Positions 39,031 to 54,760 of a DNA stretch of 64,000 nt are shown piece by piece (position 1 is the stretch's first letter; every line of letters begins with the position of its first letter). This stretch comes from Elmis aenea (Eukaryota > Arthropoda > Insecta > Coleoptera > Elmidae). The notes under the pieces are model-generated. The model saw only the letters and a program-made list of their open reading frames with translations, made no database searches and was not told the origin of the DNA. Made by a program: the position numbers and the translations under genes. The stretch lies in NCBI GenBank assembly GCA_947652605.1, contig CANTFG010000255.1:1-64000 (forward strand), in the 5' to 3' direction.

Positions 39031-42000
39031 CCACAGCACGGTCGTTTTATGAAATTATTAAAAATTAAAACCAGCTTATTGAAAGACATATGCAAAACAA
39101 TTTTTTTCATGTAAAGATGCGATGGATAAACTCTTTCTGTGATATACAAGTCAATAATTAAAATTGTTTATAAATAGTCGCTCAAGGAACACATGTATTA
39201 TCCACAGCACGGTCGTTTTATGAAATTATTAAAAATTAAAACCAGCTTATTGAAAGACATATGCAAAACAATTTTTTTCATGTAAAGATGCGATGGATAA
39301 ACTCTTTCTGTGATATACAAGTCAATAACTAAAATTGTTTATAAATAGTCGCTCAAGGAACACATGTATTATCCACAGCACGGTCGTTTTATGAAATTAT
39401 TAAAAATTAAAACCAGCTTATTGAAAGACATATGCAAAACAATTTTTTTCATGTAAAGATGCGATGGATAAACTCTTTCTGTGATATACAAGTCAATAAT
39501 TAAAATTGTTTATAAATAGTCGCTCAAGGAACACATGTATTATCCACAGCACGGTCGTTTTATGAAATTATTAAAAATTAAAACCAGCTTATTGAAAGAC
39601 ATATGCAAAACAATTTTTTTCATGTAAAGATGCGATGGATAAACTCTTTCTGTGATATACAAGTCAATAATTAAAATTGTTTATAAATAGTCGCTCAAGG
39701 AACACATGTATTATCCACAGCACGGTCGTTTTACGAAATTATTAAAAATTAAAACCAGCTTATTGAAAGACATATGCAAAACAATTTTTTTCATGTAAAG
39801 ATGCGATGGATAAACTCTTTCTGTGATATACAAGTCAATAATTAAAATTGTTTATAAATAGTCGCTCAAGGAACACATGTATTATCTACAGCACGGTCGT
39901 TTTATGAAAGTATTAAAAATTAAAACCATCTTATTGAAAGACATATGCAAAACAATTTTTTTCATGTAAAGATGCGATGGATAAACTCTTTCTGTGATAT
40001 ACAAGTCAATAATTAAAATTGTTTATAAATAGTCGCTCAAGGAACACATGTATTATCTACAGCAAGGTCGTTTTATGAAATTATTAAAAATTAAAACCAG
40101 CTTATTGAAAGACATATGCAAAACCATTTTTTTCATGTAAAGATGCGATGGATAAACTCTTTCTGTGATATACAAGTCAATAATTAAAATTGTTTATAAA
40201 TAGTCGCTCAAGGAACACATGTATTATCTACAGCAAGGTCGTTTTATGAAATTATTAAAAATTAAAACCAGCTTATTGAAAGACATATGCAAAACAATTT
40301 TTTTCATGTAAAGATGCGATGGATAAACTCTTTCTGTGATATACAAGTCAATAATTAAAATTGTTTATAAATAGTCGCTCAAGGAACACATGTATTATCC
40401 ACAGCACGGTCGTTTTATGAAATTATTAAAAATTAAAACCAGCTTATTGAAAGACATATGCAAAACAATTTTTTTCATGTAAAGATGCGATGGATAAACT
40501 CTTTCTGTGATATACAAGTCAATAATTAAAATTGTTTATAAATAGTCGCTCAAGGAACACATGTATTATCCACAGCACGGTCGTTTTATGAAATTATTAA
40601 AAATTAAAACCAGCTTATTGAAAGACATATGCAAAACAATTTTTTTCATGTAAAGATGCGATGGATAAACTCTTTCTGTGATATACAAGTCAATAATTAA
40701 AATTGTTTATAAATAGTCGCTCAAGGAACACATGTATTATCCACAGCACGGTCGTTTTATGAAATTATTAAAAATTAAAACCAGCTTATTGAAAGACATA
40801 TGCAAAACAATTTTTTTCATGTAAAGATGCGATGGATAAACTCTTTCTGTGATATACAAGTCAATAATTAAAATTGTTTATAAATAGTCGCTCAAGGAAC
40901 ACATGTATTATCTACAGCAAGGTCGTTTTATGAAATTATTAAAAATTAAAACCAGCTTATTGAAAGACATATGCAAAACAATTTTTTTCATGTAAAGATG
41001 CGATGGATAAACTCTTTCTGTGATATACAAGTCAATAATTAAAATTGTTTATAAATAGTCGCTCAAGGAACACATGTATTATCTACAGCAAGGTCGTTTT
41101 ATGAAATTATTAAAAATTAAAACCAGCTTATTGAAAGACATATGCAAAACAATTTTTTTCATGTAAAGATGCGATGGATAAACTCTTTCTGTGATATACA
41201 AGTCAATAATTAAAATTGTTTATAAATAGTCGCTCAAGGAACACATGTATTATCTACAGCACGGTCGTTTTATGAAATTATTAAAAATTAAAACCATCTT
41301 ATTGAAAGACATATGCAAAACAATTTTTTTCATGTAAAGATGCGATGGATAAACTCTTTCTGTGATATACAAGTCAATAATTAAAAATTGTTTATAAATA
41401 GTCGCTCAAGGAACACATGTATTATCTACAGCACGGTCGTTTTATGAAATTATTAAAAATTAAAACCAGCTTATTGAAAGACATATGCAAAACAATTTTT
41501 TTCATGTAAAGATGCGATGGATAAACTCTTTCTGTGATACACAAGTCAATAATTAAAATTGTTTATAAATAGTCGCTCAAGGAACACATGTATTATCTAC
41601 AGCACGGTCGTTTTATGAAATTATTAAAAATTAAAACCATCTTATTGAAAGACATATGCAAAACAATTTTTTTCATGTAAAGATGCGATGGATAAACTCT
41701 TTCTGTGATATACAAGTCAATAATTAAAATTGTTTATAAATAGTCGCTCAAGGAACACATGTATTATCTACAGCACGGTCGTTTTATGAAAGTATTAAAA
41801 ATTAAAACCATCTTATTGAAAGACATATGCAAAACAATTTTTTTCATGTAAAGATGCGATGGATAAACTCTTTCTGTGATATACAAGTCAATAATTAAAA
41901 TTGTTTATAAATAGTCGCTCAAGGAACACATGTATTATCCACAGCACGGTCGTTTTATGAAATTATTAAAAATTAAAACCAGCTTATTGAAAGACATATG

Positions 42001-45000
42001 CAAAACAATTTTTTTCATGTAAAGATGCGATGGATAAACTCTTTCTGTGATATACAAGTCAATAATTAGAATTGTTTATAAATAGTCGCTCAAGGAACAC
42101 ATGTATTATCTACAGCAAGGTCGTTTTATGAAATCATTAAAAATTAAAACCAGCTTATTGAAAGACATATGCAAAAAAATTTTTTTCATGTAAAGATGCG
42201 ATGGATAAACTCTTTCTGTGATATACAAGTCAATAATTAAAATTGTTTATAAATAGTCGCTCAAGGAACACATGTATTATCTACAGCACGGTCGTTTTAT
42301 GAAATTATTAAAAATTAAAACCAGCTTATTGAAAGACATATGCAAAACAATTTTTTTCATGTAAAGATGCGATGGATAAACTCTTTCTGTGATATACAAG
42401 TCAATAATTAAAATTGTTTATAAATAGTCGCTCAAGGAACACATGTATTATCTACAGCACGGTCGTTTTATGAAATTATTAAAAATTAAAACCATCTTAT
42501 TGAAAGACATATGCAAAACAATTTTTTTCATGTAAAGATGCGATGGATAAACTCTTTCTGTGATATACAATTCAATAATTAAAATTGTTTATAAATAGTC
42601 GCTCAAGGAACACATGTATTATCTACAGCACGGTCGTTTTATGAAAGTATTAAAAATTAAAACCAGCTTATTGAAAGACATATGCAAAACAATTTTTTTC
42701 ATGTAAAGATGCGATGGATAAACTCTTTCTGTGATATACAATTCAATAATTAAAATTGTTTATAAATAGTCGCTCAAGGAACACATGTATTATCTACAGC
42801 ACGGTCGTTTTATGAAAGTATTAAAAATTAAAACCATTTTATTGAAAGACATATGCAAAACAATTTTTTTCATGTAAAGATGCGATGGATAAACTCTTTC
42901 TGTGATATACAAGTCAATAATTAAAATTGTTTATAAATAGTCGCTCAAGGAACACATGTATTATCTACAGCACGGTCGTTTTATGAAATTATTAAAAATT
43001 AAAACCAGCTTATTGAAAGACATATGCAAAACAATTTTTTTCATGTAAAGATGCGATGGATAAACTCTTTCTGTGATATACAAGTCAATAATTAAAATTG
43101 TTTATAAATAGTCGCTCAAGGAACACATGTATTATCCACAGCACGGTCGTTTTATGAAATTATTAAAAATTAAAACCAGCTTATTGAAAGACATATGCAA
43201 AACAATTTTTTTCATGTAAAGATGCGATGGATAAACTCTTTCTGTGATATACAAGTCAATAATTAAAATTGTTTATAAATAGTCGCTCAAGGAACACATG
43301 TATTATCCACAGCACGGTCGTTTTATGAAATTATTAAAAATTAAAACCAGCTTATTGAAAGACATATGCAAAACAATTTTTTTCATGTAAAGATGCGATG
43401 GATAAACTCTTTCTGTGATATACAAGTCAATAATTAAAATTGTTTATAAATAGTCGCTCAAGGAACACATGTATTATCCACAGCACGGTCGTTTTATGAA
43501 ATTATTAAAAATTAAAACCAGCTTATTGAAAGACATATGCAAAACAATTTTTTTCATGTAAAGATGCGATGGATAAACTCTTTCTGTGATATACAAGTCA
43601 ATAATTAAAATTGTTTATAAATAGTCGCTCAAGGAACACATGTATTATCCACAGCACGGTCGTTTTATGAAATTATTAAAAATTAAAACCAGCTTATTGA
43701 AAGACATATGCAAAACAATTTTTTTCATGTAAAGATGCGATGGATAAACTCTTTCTGTGATATACAAGTCAATAATTAAAATTGTTTATAAATAGTCGCT
43801 CAAGGAACACATGTATTATCCACAGCACGGTCGTTTTATGAAATTATTAAAAATTAAAACCAGCTTATTGAAAGACATATGCAAAACAATTTTTTTCATG
43901 TAAAGATGCGATGGATAAACTCTTTCTGTGATATACAAGTCAATAATTAAAATTGTTTATAAATAGTCGCTCAAGGAACACATGTATTATCTACAGCACG
44001 GTCGTTTTATGAAAGTATTAAAAATTAAAACCATCTTATTGAAAGACATATGCAAAACAATTTTTTTCATGTAAAGATGCGATGGATAAACTCTTTCTGT
44101 GATATACAAGTCAATAATTAGAATTGTTTATAAATAGTCGCTCAAGGAACACATGTATTATCTACAGCAAGGTCACTTTATGAAATCATTAAAAATTAAA
44201 ACCAGCTTATTGAAAGACATATGCAAAACAATTTTTTTCATGTAAAGATGCGATGGATAAACTCTTTCTGTGATATACAAGTCAATAATTAAAATTGTTT
44301 ATAAATAGTCGCTCAAGGAACACATGTATTATCTACAGCAAGGTCGTTTTATGAAATTATTAAAAATTAAAACCAGCTTATTGAAAGACATATGCAAAAC
44401 AATTTTTTTCATGTAAAGATGCGATGGATAAACTCTTTCTGTGATATACAAGTCAATAATTAAAATTGTTTATAAATAGTCGCTCAAGGAACACATGTAT
44501 TATCTACAGCACTGTCGTTTTATGAAATTATTAAAAATTAAAACCAGCTTATTGAAAGACATATGCAAAACAATTTTTTTCATGTAAAGATGCGATGGAT
44601 AAACTCTTTCTGTGATATACAAGTCAATAATTAAAATTGTTTATAAATAGTCGCTCAAGGAACACATGTATTATCTACAGCAAGGTCGTTTTATGAAATT
44701 ATTAAAAATTAAAACCAGCTTATTGAAAGACATATGCAAAACAATTTTTTTCATGTAAAGATGCGATGGATAAACTCTTTCTGTGATATACAATTCAATA
44801 ATTAAAATTGTTTATAAATAGTCGCTCAAGGAACACATGTATTATCTACAGCACGGTCGTTTTATGAAAGTATTAAAAATTAAAACCATTTTATTGAAAG
44901 ACATATGCAAAACAATTTTTTTCATGTAAAGATGCGATGGATAAACTCTTTCTGTGATATACAAGTCAATAATTAGAATTGTTTATAAATAGTCGCTCAA

Positions 45001-48000
45001 GGAACACATGTATTATCTACAGCAAGGTCGTTTTATGAAATCATTAAAAATTAAAACCAGCTTATTGAAAGACATATGCAAAACAATTTTTTTCATGTAA
45101 AGATGCGATGGATAAACTCTTTCTGTGATATACAAGTCAATAATTAAAATTGTTTATAAATAGTCGCTCAAGGAACACATGTATTATCTATAGCATGGTC
45201 GTTTTATGAAATTATTAAAAATTAAAACCAGCTTATTGAAAGACATATGCAAAACAATTTTTTTCATGTAAAGATGCGATGGATAAACTCTTTCTGTGAT
45301 ATACAAGTCAATAATTAAAATTGTTTATAAATAGTCGCTCAAGGAACACATGTATTATCTACAGCACTGTCGTTTTATGAAATTATTAAAAATTAAAACC
45401 AGCTTATTGAAAGACATATGCAAAACCATTTTTTTCATGTAAAGATGCGATGGATAAACTCTTTCTGTGATATACAAGTCAATAATTAAAATTGTTTATA
45501 AATAGTCGCTCAAGGAACACATGTATTATCTACAGCAAGGTCGTTTTATGAAATTATTAAAAATTAAAACCAGCTTATTGAAAGACATATGCAAAACAAT
45601 TTTTTTCATGTAAAGATGCGATGGATAAACTCTTTCTGTGATATACAAGTCAATAATTAAAATTGTTTATAAATAGTCGCTCAAGGAACACATGTATTAT
45701 CCACAGCACGGTCGTTTTATGAAATTATTAAAAATTAAAACCAGCTTATTGAAAGACATATGCAAAACAATTTTTTTCATGTAAAGATGCGATGGATAAA
45801 CTCTTTCTGTGATATACAAGTCAATAATTAAAATTGTTTATAAATAGTCGCTCAAGGAACAAATGTATTATCTACAGCACGGTCGTTTTATGAAATTATT
45901 AAAAATTAAAACCATCTTATTGAAAGACATATCCAAAACAATTTTTTTCATGTAAAGATGCGATGGGTAAACTCTTTCTGTGATATACAAGTCAATAATT
46001 AAAATTGTTTATAAATAGTCGCTCAAGGAACACATGTATTATCTACAGCACGGTCGTTTTATGAAATTATTAAAAATTAAAACCAGCTTATTGAAAGACA
46101 TATGCAAAACAATTTTTTTCATGTAAAGATGCGATGGATAAACTCTTTCTGTGATATACAAGTCAATAATTAAAATTGTTTATAAATAGTCGCTCAAGGA
46201 ACACATGTATTATCTACAGCACGGTCGTTTTATAAAATCATTAAAAATTAAAACCAGCTTATTGAAAGACATATGCAAAACAATTTTTTTCATGTAAAGA
46301 TGCGATGGATAAACTCTTTCTGTGATATACAAGTCAATAATTAGAATTGTTTATAAATAGTCGCTCAAGGAACACATGTATTATCTACAGCAAGGTCGTT
46401 TTATGAAATCATTAAAAATTTAAACCAGCTTATTGAAAGACATATGCAAAACAATTTTTTTCATGTAAAGATGCGATGGATAAACTCTTTCTGTGATATA
46501 CAAGTCAATAATTAAAATTGTTTATAAATAGTCGCTCAAGGAACACATGAATTATCTACAGCAAGGTCGTTTTATGAAATTATTAAAAATTAAAACCAGC
46601 TTATTGAAAGACATATGCAAAACAATTTTTTTCATGTAAAGATGCGATGGATAAACTCTTTCTGTGATATACAAGTCAATAATTAAAATTGTTTATAAAT
46701 AGTCGCTCAAGGAACACATGTATTATCTATAGCACTGTCGTTTTATGAAATTATTAAAAATTAAAACCAGCTTATTGAAAGACATATGCAAAACCATTTT
46801 TTTCATGTAAAGATGCGATGGATAAACTCTTTCTGTGATATACAAGTCAATAATTAAAATTGTTTATAAATAGTCGCTCAAGGAACACATGTATTATCTA
46901 CAGCAAGGTCGTTTTATGAAATTATTAAAAATTAAAACCAGCTTATTGAAAGACATATGCAAAACAATTTTTTTCATATAAAGATGCGATGGATAAACTC
47001 TTTCTGTGATATACAATTCAATAATTAAAATTGTTTATAAATAGTCGCTCAAGGAACACATGTATTATCTACAGCACGGTCGTTTTATGAAAGTATTAAA
47101 AATTAAAACCATCTTATTGAAAGACATATGCAAAACAATTTTTTTCATGTAAAGATGCGATGGATAAACTCTTTCTGTGATATACAAGTCAATAATTAAA
47201 ATTGTTTATAAATAGTCGCTCAAGGAACACATGTATTATCTACAGCAAGGTCGTTTTATGAAATTATTAAAAATTAAAACCAGCTTATTGAAAGACATAT
47301 GCAAAACAATTTTTTTCATATAAAGATGCGATGGATAAACTCTTTCTGTGATATACAATTCAATAATTAAAATTGTTTATAAATAGTCGCTCAAGGAACA
47401 CATGTATTATCTACAGCAAGGTCGTTTTATGAAATTATTAAAAATTAAAACCAGCTTATTGAAAGACATATGCAAAACAATTTTTTTCATGTAAAGATGC
47501 GATGGATAAACTCTTTCTGTGATATACAAGTCAATAATTAAAATTGTTTATAAATAGTCGCTCAAGGAACACATGTATTATCTACAGCAAGGTCGTTTTA
47601 TGAAATTATTAAAAATTAAAACCAGCTTATTGAAAGACATATGCAAAACAATTTTTTTCATGTAAAGATGCGATGGATAAACTCTTTCTGTGATATACAA
47701 GTCAATAATTAAAATTGTTTATAAATAGTCGCTCAAGGAACACATGTATTATCTATAGCACTGTCGTTTTATGAAATTATTAAAAATTAAAACCAGCTTA
47801 TTGAAAGACATATGCAAAACCATTTTTTTCATGTAAAGATGCGATGGATAAACTCTTTCTGTGATATACAAGTCAATAATTAAAATTGTTTATAAATAGT
47901 CGCTCAAGGAACACATGTATTATCTACAGCACGGTCGTTTTATGAAATTATTAAAAATTAAAACCATCTTATTGAAAGACATATGCAAAACAATTTTTTT

Positions 48001-51000
48001 CATGTAAAGATGCGATGGATAAACTCTTTCTGTGATATACAATTCAATAATTAAAATTGTTTATAAATAGTCGCTCAAGGAACACATGTATTATCTACAG
48101 CACGGTCGTTTTATGAAAGTATTAAAAATTAAAACCAGCTTATTGAAAGACATATGCAAAACAATTTTTTTCATGTAAAGATGCGATGGATAAACTCTTT
48201 CTGTGATATACAATTCAATAATTAAAATTGTTTATAAATAGTCGCTCAAGGAACACATGTATTATCTACAGCACGGTCGTTTTATGAAAGTATTAAAAAT
48301 TAAAACCATTTTATTGAAAGACATATGCAAAACAATTTTTTTCATGTAAAGATGCGATGGATAAACTCTTTCTGTGATATACAAGTCAATAATTAAAATT
48401 GTTTATAAATAGTCGCTCAAGGAACACATGTATTATCTACAGCACGGTCGTTTTATGAAATTATTAAAAATTAAAACCAGCTTATTGAAAGACATATGCA
48501 AAACAATTTTTTTCATGTAAAGATGCGATGGATAAACTCTTTCTGTGATATACAAGTCAATAATTAAAATTGTTTATAAATAGTCGCTCAAGGAACACAT
48601 GTATTATCCACAGCACGGTCGTTTTATGAAATTATTAAAAATTAAAACCAGCTTATTGAAAGACATATGCAAAACAATTTTTTTCATGTAAAGATGCGAT
48701 GGATAAACTCTTTCTGTGATATACAAGTCAATAATTAAAATTGTTTATAAATAGTCGCTCAAGGAACACATGTATTATCCACAGCACGGTCGTTTTATGA
48801 AATTATTAAAAATTAAAACCAGCTTATTGAAAGACATATGCAAAACAATTTTTTTCATGTAAAGATGCGATGGATAAACTCTTTCTGTGATATACAAGTC
48901 AATAATTAAAATTGTTTATAAATAGTCGCTCAAGGAACACATGTATTATCCACAGCACGGTCGTTTTATGAAATTATTAAAAATTAAAACCAGCTTATTG
49001 AAAGACATATGCAAAACAATTTTTTTCATGTAAAGATGCGATGGATAAACTCTTTCTGTGATATACAAGTCAATAATTAAAATTGTTTATAAATAGTCGC
49101 TCAAGGAACACATGTATTATCCACAGCACGGTCGTTTTATGAAATTATTAAAAATTAAAACCAGCTTATTGAAAGACATATGCAAAACCATTTTTTTCAT
49201 GTAAAGATGCGATGGATAAACTCTTTCTGTGATATACAAGTCAATAATTAAAATTGTTTATAAATAGTCGCTCAAGGAACACATGTATTATCCACAGCAC
49301 GGTCGTTTTATGAAATTATTAAAAATTAAAACCAGCTTATTGAAAGACATATGCAAAACAATTTTTTTCATGTAAAGATGCGATGGATAAACTCTTTCTG
49401 TGATATACAAGTCAATAATTAAAATTGTTTATAAATAGTCGCTCAAGGAACACATGTATTATCTACAGCACGGTCGTTTTATGAAAGTATTAAAAATTAA
49501 AACCATCTTATTGAAAGACATATGCAAAACAATTTTTTTCATGTAAAGATGCGATGGATAAACTCTTTCTGTGATATACAAGTCAATAATTAGAATTGTT
49601 TATAAATAGTCGCTCAAGGAACACATGTATTATCTACAGCAAGGTCACTTTATGAAATCATTAAAAATTAAAACCAGCGTATTGAAAGACATATGCAAAA
49701 CAATTTTTTTCATGTAAAGATGCGATGGATAAACTCTTTCTGTGATATACAAGTCAATAATTAAAATTGTTTATAAATAGTCGCTCAAGGAACACATGTA
49801 TTATCTACAGCAAGGTCGTTTTATGAAATTATTAAAAATTAAAACCAGCTTATTGAAAGACATATGCAAAACAATTTTTTTCATGTAAAGATGCGATGGA
49901 TAAACTCTTTCTGTGATATACAAGTCAATAATTAAAATTGTTTATAAATAGTCGCTCAAGGAACACATGTATTATCTACAGCACTGTCGTTTTATGAAAT
50001 TATTAAAAATTAAAACCAGCTTATTGAAAGACATATGCAAAACAATTTTTTTCATGTAAAGATGCGATGGATAAACTCTTTCTGTGATATACAAGTCAAT
50101 AATTAAAATTGTTTATAAATAGTCGCTCAAGGAACACATGTATTATCTACAGCAAGGTCGTTTTATGAAATTATTAAAAATTAAAACCAGCTTATTGAAA
50201 GACATATGCAAAACAATTTTTTTCATGTAAAGATGCGATGGATAAACTCTTTCTGTGATATACAATTCAATAATTAAAATTGTTTATAAATAGTCGCTCA
50301 AGGAACACATGTATTATCTACAGCACGGTCGTTTTATGAAAGTATTAAAAATTAAAACCATTTTATTGAAAGACATATGCAAAACAATTTTTTTCATGTA
50401 AAGATGCGATGGATAAACTCTTTCTGTGATATACAAGTCAATAATTAGAATTCTTTATAAATAGTCGCTCAAGGAACACATGTATTATCTACAGCAAGGT
50501 CGTTTTATGAAATCATTAAAAATTAAAACCAGCTTATTGAAAGACATATGCAAAACAATTTTTTTCATGTAAAGATGCGATGGATAAACTCTTTCTGTGA
50601 TATACAAGTCAATAATTAAAATTGTTTATAAATAGTCGCTCAAGGAACACATGTATTATCTATAGCATGGTCGTTTTATGAAATTATTAAAAATTAAAAC
50701 CAGCTTATTGAAAGACATATGCAAAACAATTTTTTTCATGTAAAGATGCGATGGATAAACTCTTTCTGTGATATACAAGTCAATAATTAAAATTGTTTAT
50801 AAATAGTCGCTCAAGGAACACATGTATTATCTACAGCACTGTCGTTTTATGAAATTATTAAAAATTAAAACCAGCTTATTGAAAGACATATGCAAAACCA
50901 TTTTTTTCATGTAAAGATGCGATGGATAAACTCTTTCTGTGATATACAAGTCAATAATTAAAATTGTTTATAAATAGTCGCTCAAGGAACACATGTATTA

Positions 51001-54000
51001 TCCACAGCAAGGTCGTTTTATGAAATTATTAAAAATTAAAACCAGCTTATTGAAAGACATATGCAAAACAATTTTTTTCATGTAAAGATGCGATGGATAA
51101 ACTCTTTCTGTGATATACAAGTCAATAATTAAAATTGTTTATAAATAGTCGCTCAAGGAACACATGTATTATCCACAGCACGGTCGTTTTATGAAATTAT
51201 TAAAAATTAAAACCAGCTTATTGAAAGACATATGCAAAACAATTTTTTTCATGTAAAGATGCGATGGATAAACTCTTTCTGTGATATACAAGTCAATAAT
51301 TAAAATTGTTTATAAATAGTCGCTCAAGGAACAAATGTATTATCTACAGCACGGTCGTTTTATGAAATTATTAAAAATTAAAACCATCTTATTGAAAGAC
51401 ATATCCAAAACAATTTTTTTCATGTAAAGATGCGATGGGTAAACTCTTTCTGTGATATACAAGTCAATAATTAAAATTGTTTATAAATAGTCGCTCAAGG
51501 AACACATGTATTATCTACAGCACGGTCGTTTTATGAAATTATTAAAAATTAAAACCAGCTTATTGAAAGACATATGCAAAACAATTTTTTTCATGTAAAG
51601 ATGCGATGGATAAACTCTTTCTGTGATATACAAGTCAATAATTAAAATTGTTTATAAATAGTCGCTCAAGGAACACATGTATTATCTACAGCACGGTCGT
51701 TTTATAAAATCATTAAAAATTAAAACCAGCTTATTGAAAGACATATGCAAAACAATTTTTTTCATGTAAAGATGCGATGGATAAACTCTTTCTGTGATAT
51801 ACAAGTCAATAATTAGAATTGTTTATAAATAGTCGCTCAAGGAACACATGTATTATCTACAGCAAGGTCGTTTTATGAAATTATTAAAAATTAAAACCAG
51901 CTTATTGAAAGACATATGCAAAACAATTTTTTTCATGTAAAGATGCGATGGATAAACTCTTTCTGTGATATACAAGTCAATAATTAAAATTGTTTATAAA
52001 TAGTCGCTCAAGGAACACATGTATTATCTACAGCAAGGTCGTTTTATGAAATTATTAAAAATTAAAACCAGCTTATTGAAAGACATATGCAAAACAATTT
52101 TTTTCATGTAAAGATGCGATGGATAAACTCTTTCTGTGATATACAAGTCAATAATTAAAATTGTTTATAAATAGTCGCTCAAGGAACACATGTATTATCT
52201 ATAGCACTGTCGTTTTATGAAATTATTAAAAATTAAAACCAGCTTATTGAAAGACATATGCAAAACCATTTTTTTCATGTAAAGATGCGATGGATAAACT
52301 CTTTCTGTGATATACAAGTCAATAATTAAAATTGTTTATAAATAGTCGCTCAAGGAACACATGTATTATCTACAGCAAGGTCGTTTTATGAAATTATTAA
52401 AAATTAAAACCAGCTTATTGAAAGACATATGCAAAACAATTTTTTTCATATAAAGATGCGATGGATAAACTCTTTCTGTGATATACAATTCAATAATTAA
52501 AATTGTTTATAAATAGTCGCTCAAGGAACACATGTATTATCTACAGCACGGTCGTTTTATGAAAGTATTAAAAATTAAAACCATTTTATTGAAAGACATA
52601 TGCAAAACAATTTTTTTCATGTAAAGATGTGATGGATAAACTCTTTCTGTGATATACAAGTCAATAATTAAAATTGTTTATAAATAGTCGCTCAAGGAAC
52701 ACATGTATTATCTACAGCACGGTCGTTTTATGAAATTATTAAAAATTAAAACCAGCTTATTGAAAGACATATGCAAAACAATTTTTTTCATGTAAAGATG
52801 CGATGGATAAACTCTTTCTGTGATATACAAGTCAATAATTAAAATTGTTTATAAATAGTCGCTCAAGGAACACATGTATTATCTACAGCAAGGTCGTTTT
52901 ATGAAATTATTAAAAATTAAAACCAGCTTATTGAAAGACATATGCAAAACAATTTTTTTCATGTAAAGATGCGATGGATAAACTCTTTCTGTGATATACA
53001 ATTCAATAATTAAAATTGTTTATAAATAGTCGCTCAAGGAACACATGTATTATCTACAGCACGGTCGTTTTATGAAAGTATTAAAAATTAAAACCATCTT
53101 ATTGAAAGACATATGCAAAACAATTTTTTTCATGTAAAGATGCGATGGATAAACTCTTTCTGTGATATACAATTCAATAATTAAAATTGTTTATAAATAG
53201 TCGCTCAAGGAACACATGTATTATCTACAGCACGGTCGTTTTATGAAAGTATTAAAAATTAAAACCATTTTATTGAAAGACATATGCAAAACAATTTTTT
53301 TCATGTAAAGATGCGATGGATAAACTCTTTCTGTGATATACAAGTCAATAATTAAAATTGTTTATAAATAGTCGCTCAAGGAACACATGTATTATCTACA
53401 GCACGGTCGTTTTATGAAATTATTAAAAATTAAAACCAGCTTATTGAAAGACATATGCAAAACAATTTTTTTCATGTAAAGATGCGATGGATAAACTCTT
53501 TCTGTGATATACAAGTCAATAATTAAAATTGTTCATAAATAGTCGCTCAAGGAACACATGTATTATCCACAGCACGGTCGTTTTATGAAATTATTAAAAA
53601 TTAAAACCAGCTTATTGAAAGACATATGCAAAACAATTTTTTTCATGTAAAGATGCGATGGATAAACTCTTTCTGTGATATACAAGTCAATAATTAAAAT
53701 TGTTTATAAATAGTCGCTCAAGGAACAAATGTATTATCTACAGCACGGTCGTTTTATGAAATTATTAAAAATTAAAACCATCTTATTGAAAGACATATGC
53801 AAAACAATTTTTTTCATGTAAAGATGCGATGGGTAAACTCTTTCTGTGATATACAAGTCAATAATTAGAATTGTTTATAAATAGTCGCTCAAGGAACACA
53901 TGTATTATCTACAGCAAGGTCGTTTTATGAAATCATTAAAAATTTAAACCAGCTTATTGAAAGACATATGCAAAACAATTTTTTTCATGTAAAGATGCGA

Positions 54001-54760
54001 TGGATAAACTCTTTCTGTGATATACAAGTCAATAATTAGAATTGTTTATAAATAGTCGCTCAAGGAACACATGTATTATCTACAGCAAGGTCGTTTTATG
54101 AAATCATTAAAAATTTAAACCAGCTTATTGAAAGACATATGCAAAACAATTTTTTTCATGTAAAGATGCGATGGATAAACTCTTTCTGTGATATACAAGT
54201 CAATAATTAAAATTGTTTATAAATAGTCGCTCAAGGAACACATGTATTATCTACAGCAAGGTCGTTTTATGAAATTATTAAAAATTAAAACCAGCTTATT
54301 GAAAGACATATGCAAAACAATTTTTTTCATGTAAAGATGCGATGGATAAACTCTTTCTGTGATATACAAGTCAATAATTAAAATTGTTTATAAATAGTCG
54401 CTCAAGGAACACATGTATTATCCACAGCACGGTCGTTTTATGAAATTATTAAAAATTAAAACCAGCTTATTGAAAGACATATGCAAAACAATTTTTTTCA
54501 TGTAAAGATGCGATGGATAAACTCTTTCTGTGATATACAAGTCAATAATTAAAATTGTTTATAAATAGTCGCTCAAGGAACAAATGTATTATCTACAGCA
54601 CGGTCGTTTTATGAAATTATTAAAAATTAAAACCATCTTATTGAAAGACATATCCAAAACAATTTTTTTCATGTAAAGATGCGATGGGTAAACTCTTTCT
54701 GTGATATACAAGTCAATAATTAAAATTGTTTATAAATAGTCGCTCAAGGAACACATGTAT
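39031..54760. repeat. Large tandem duplication, copy B
   Basis: This is the second copy of the 21.76-39.03 kb block, directly adjacent to it. It begins in the middle of an 11-monomer subrepeat of copy A. Its right end follows the CAAATG...ATCCAAAAC monomer (54582, matching 38849 at offset 15,733). One extra base in TTAAAAATTG near 41383 moves the offset from 17,271 to 17,272. Single-monomer gains near 52.2 and 54.4 kb and the missing 10-monomer duplication are the main differences from copy A. Confidence 0.8.
42400..51900. repeat. The same 5,472-bp offset duplication in copy B
   Basis: GGTCAC is at 44171 and 49643 (difference 5,472) and GAACAAATG near 45861 and 51333. These are the copy B counterparts of the 25.1-34.6 kb pair. 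Both members are present in both large copies. Confidence 0.8.
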
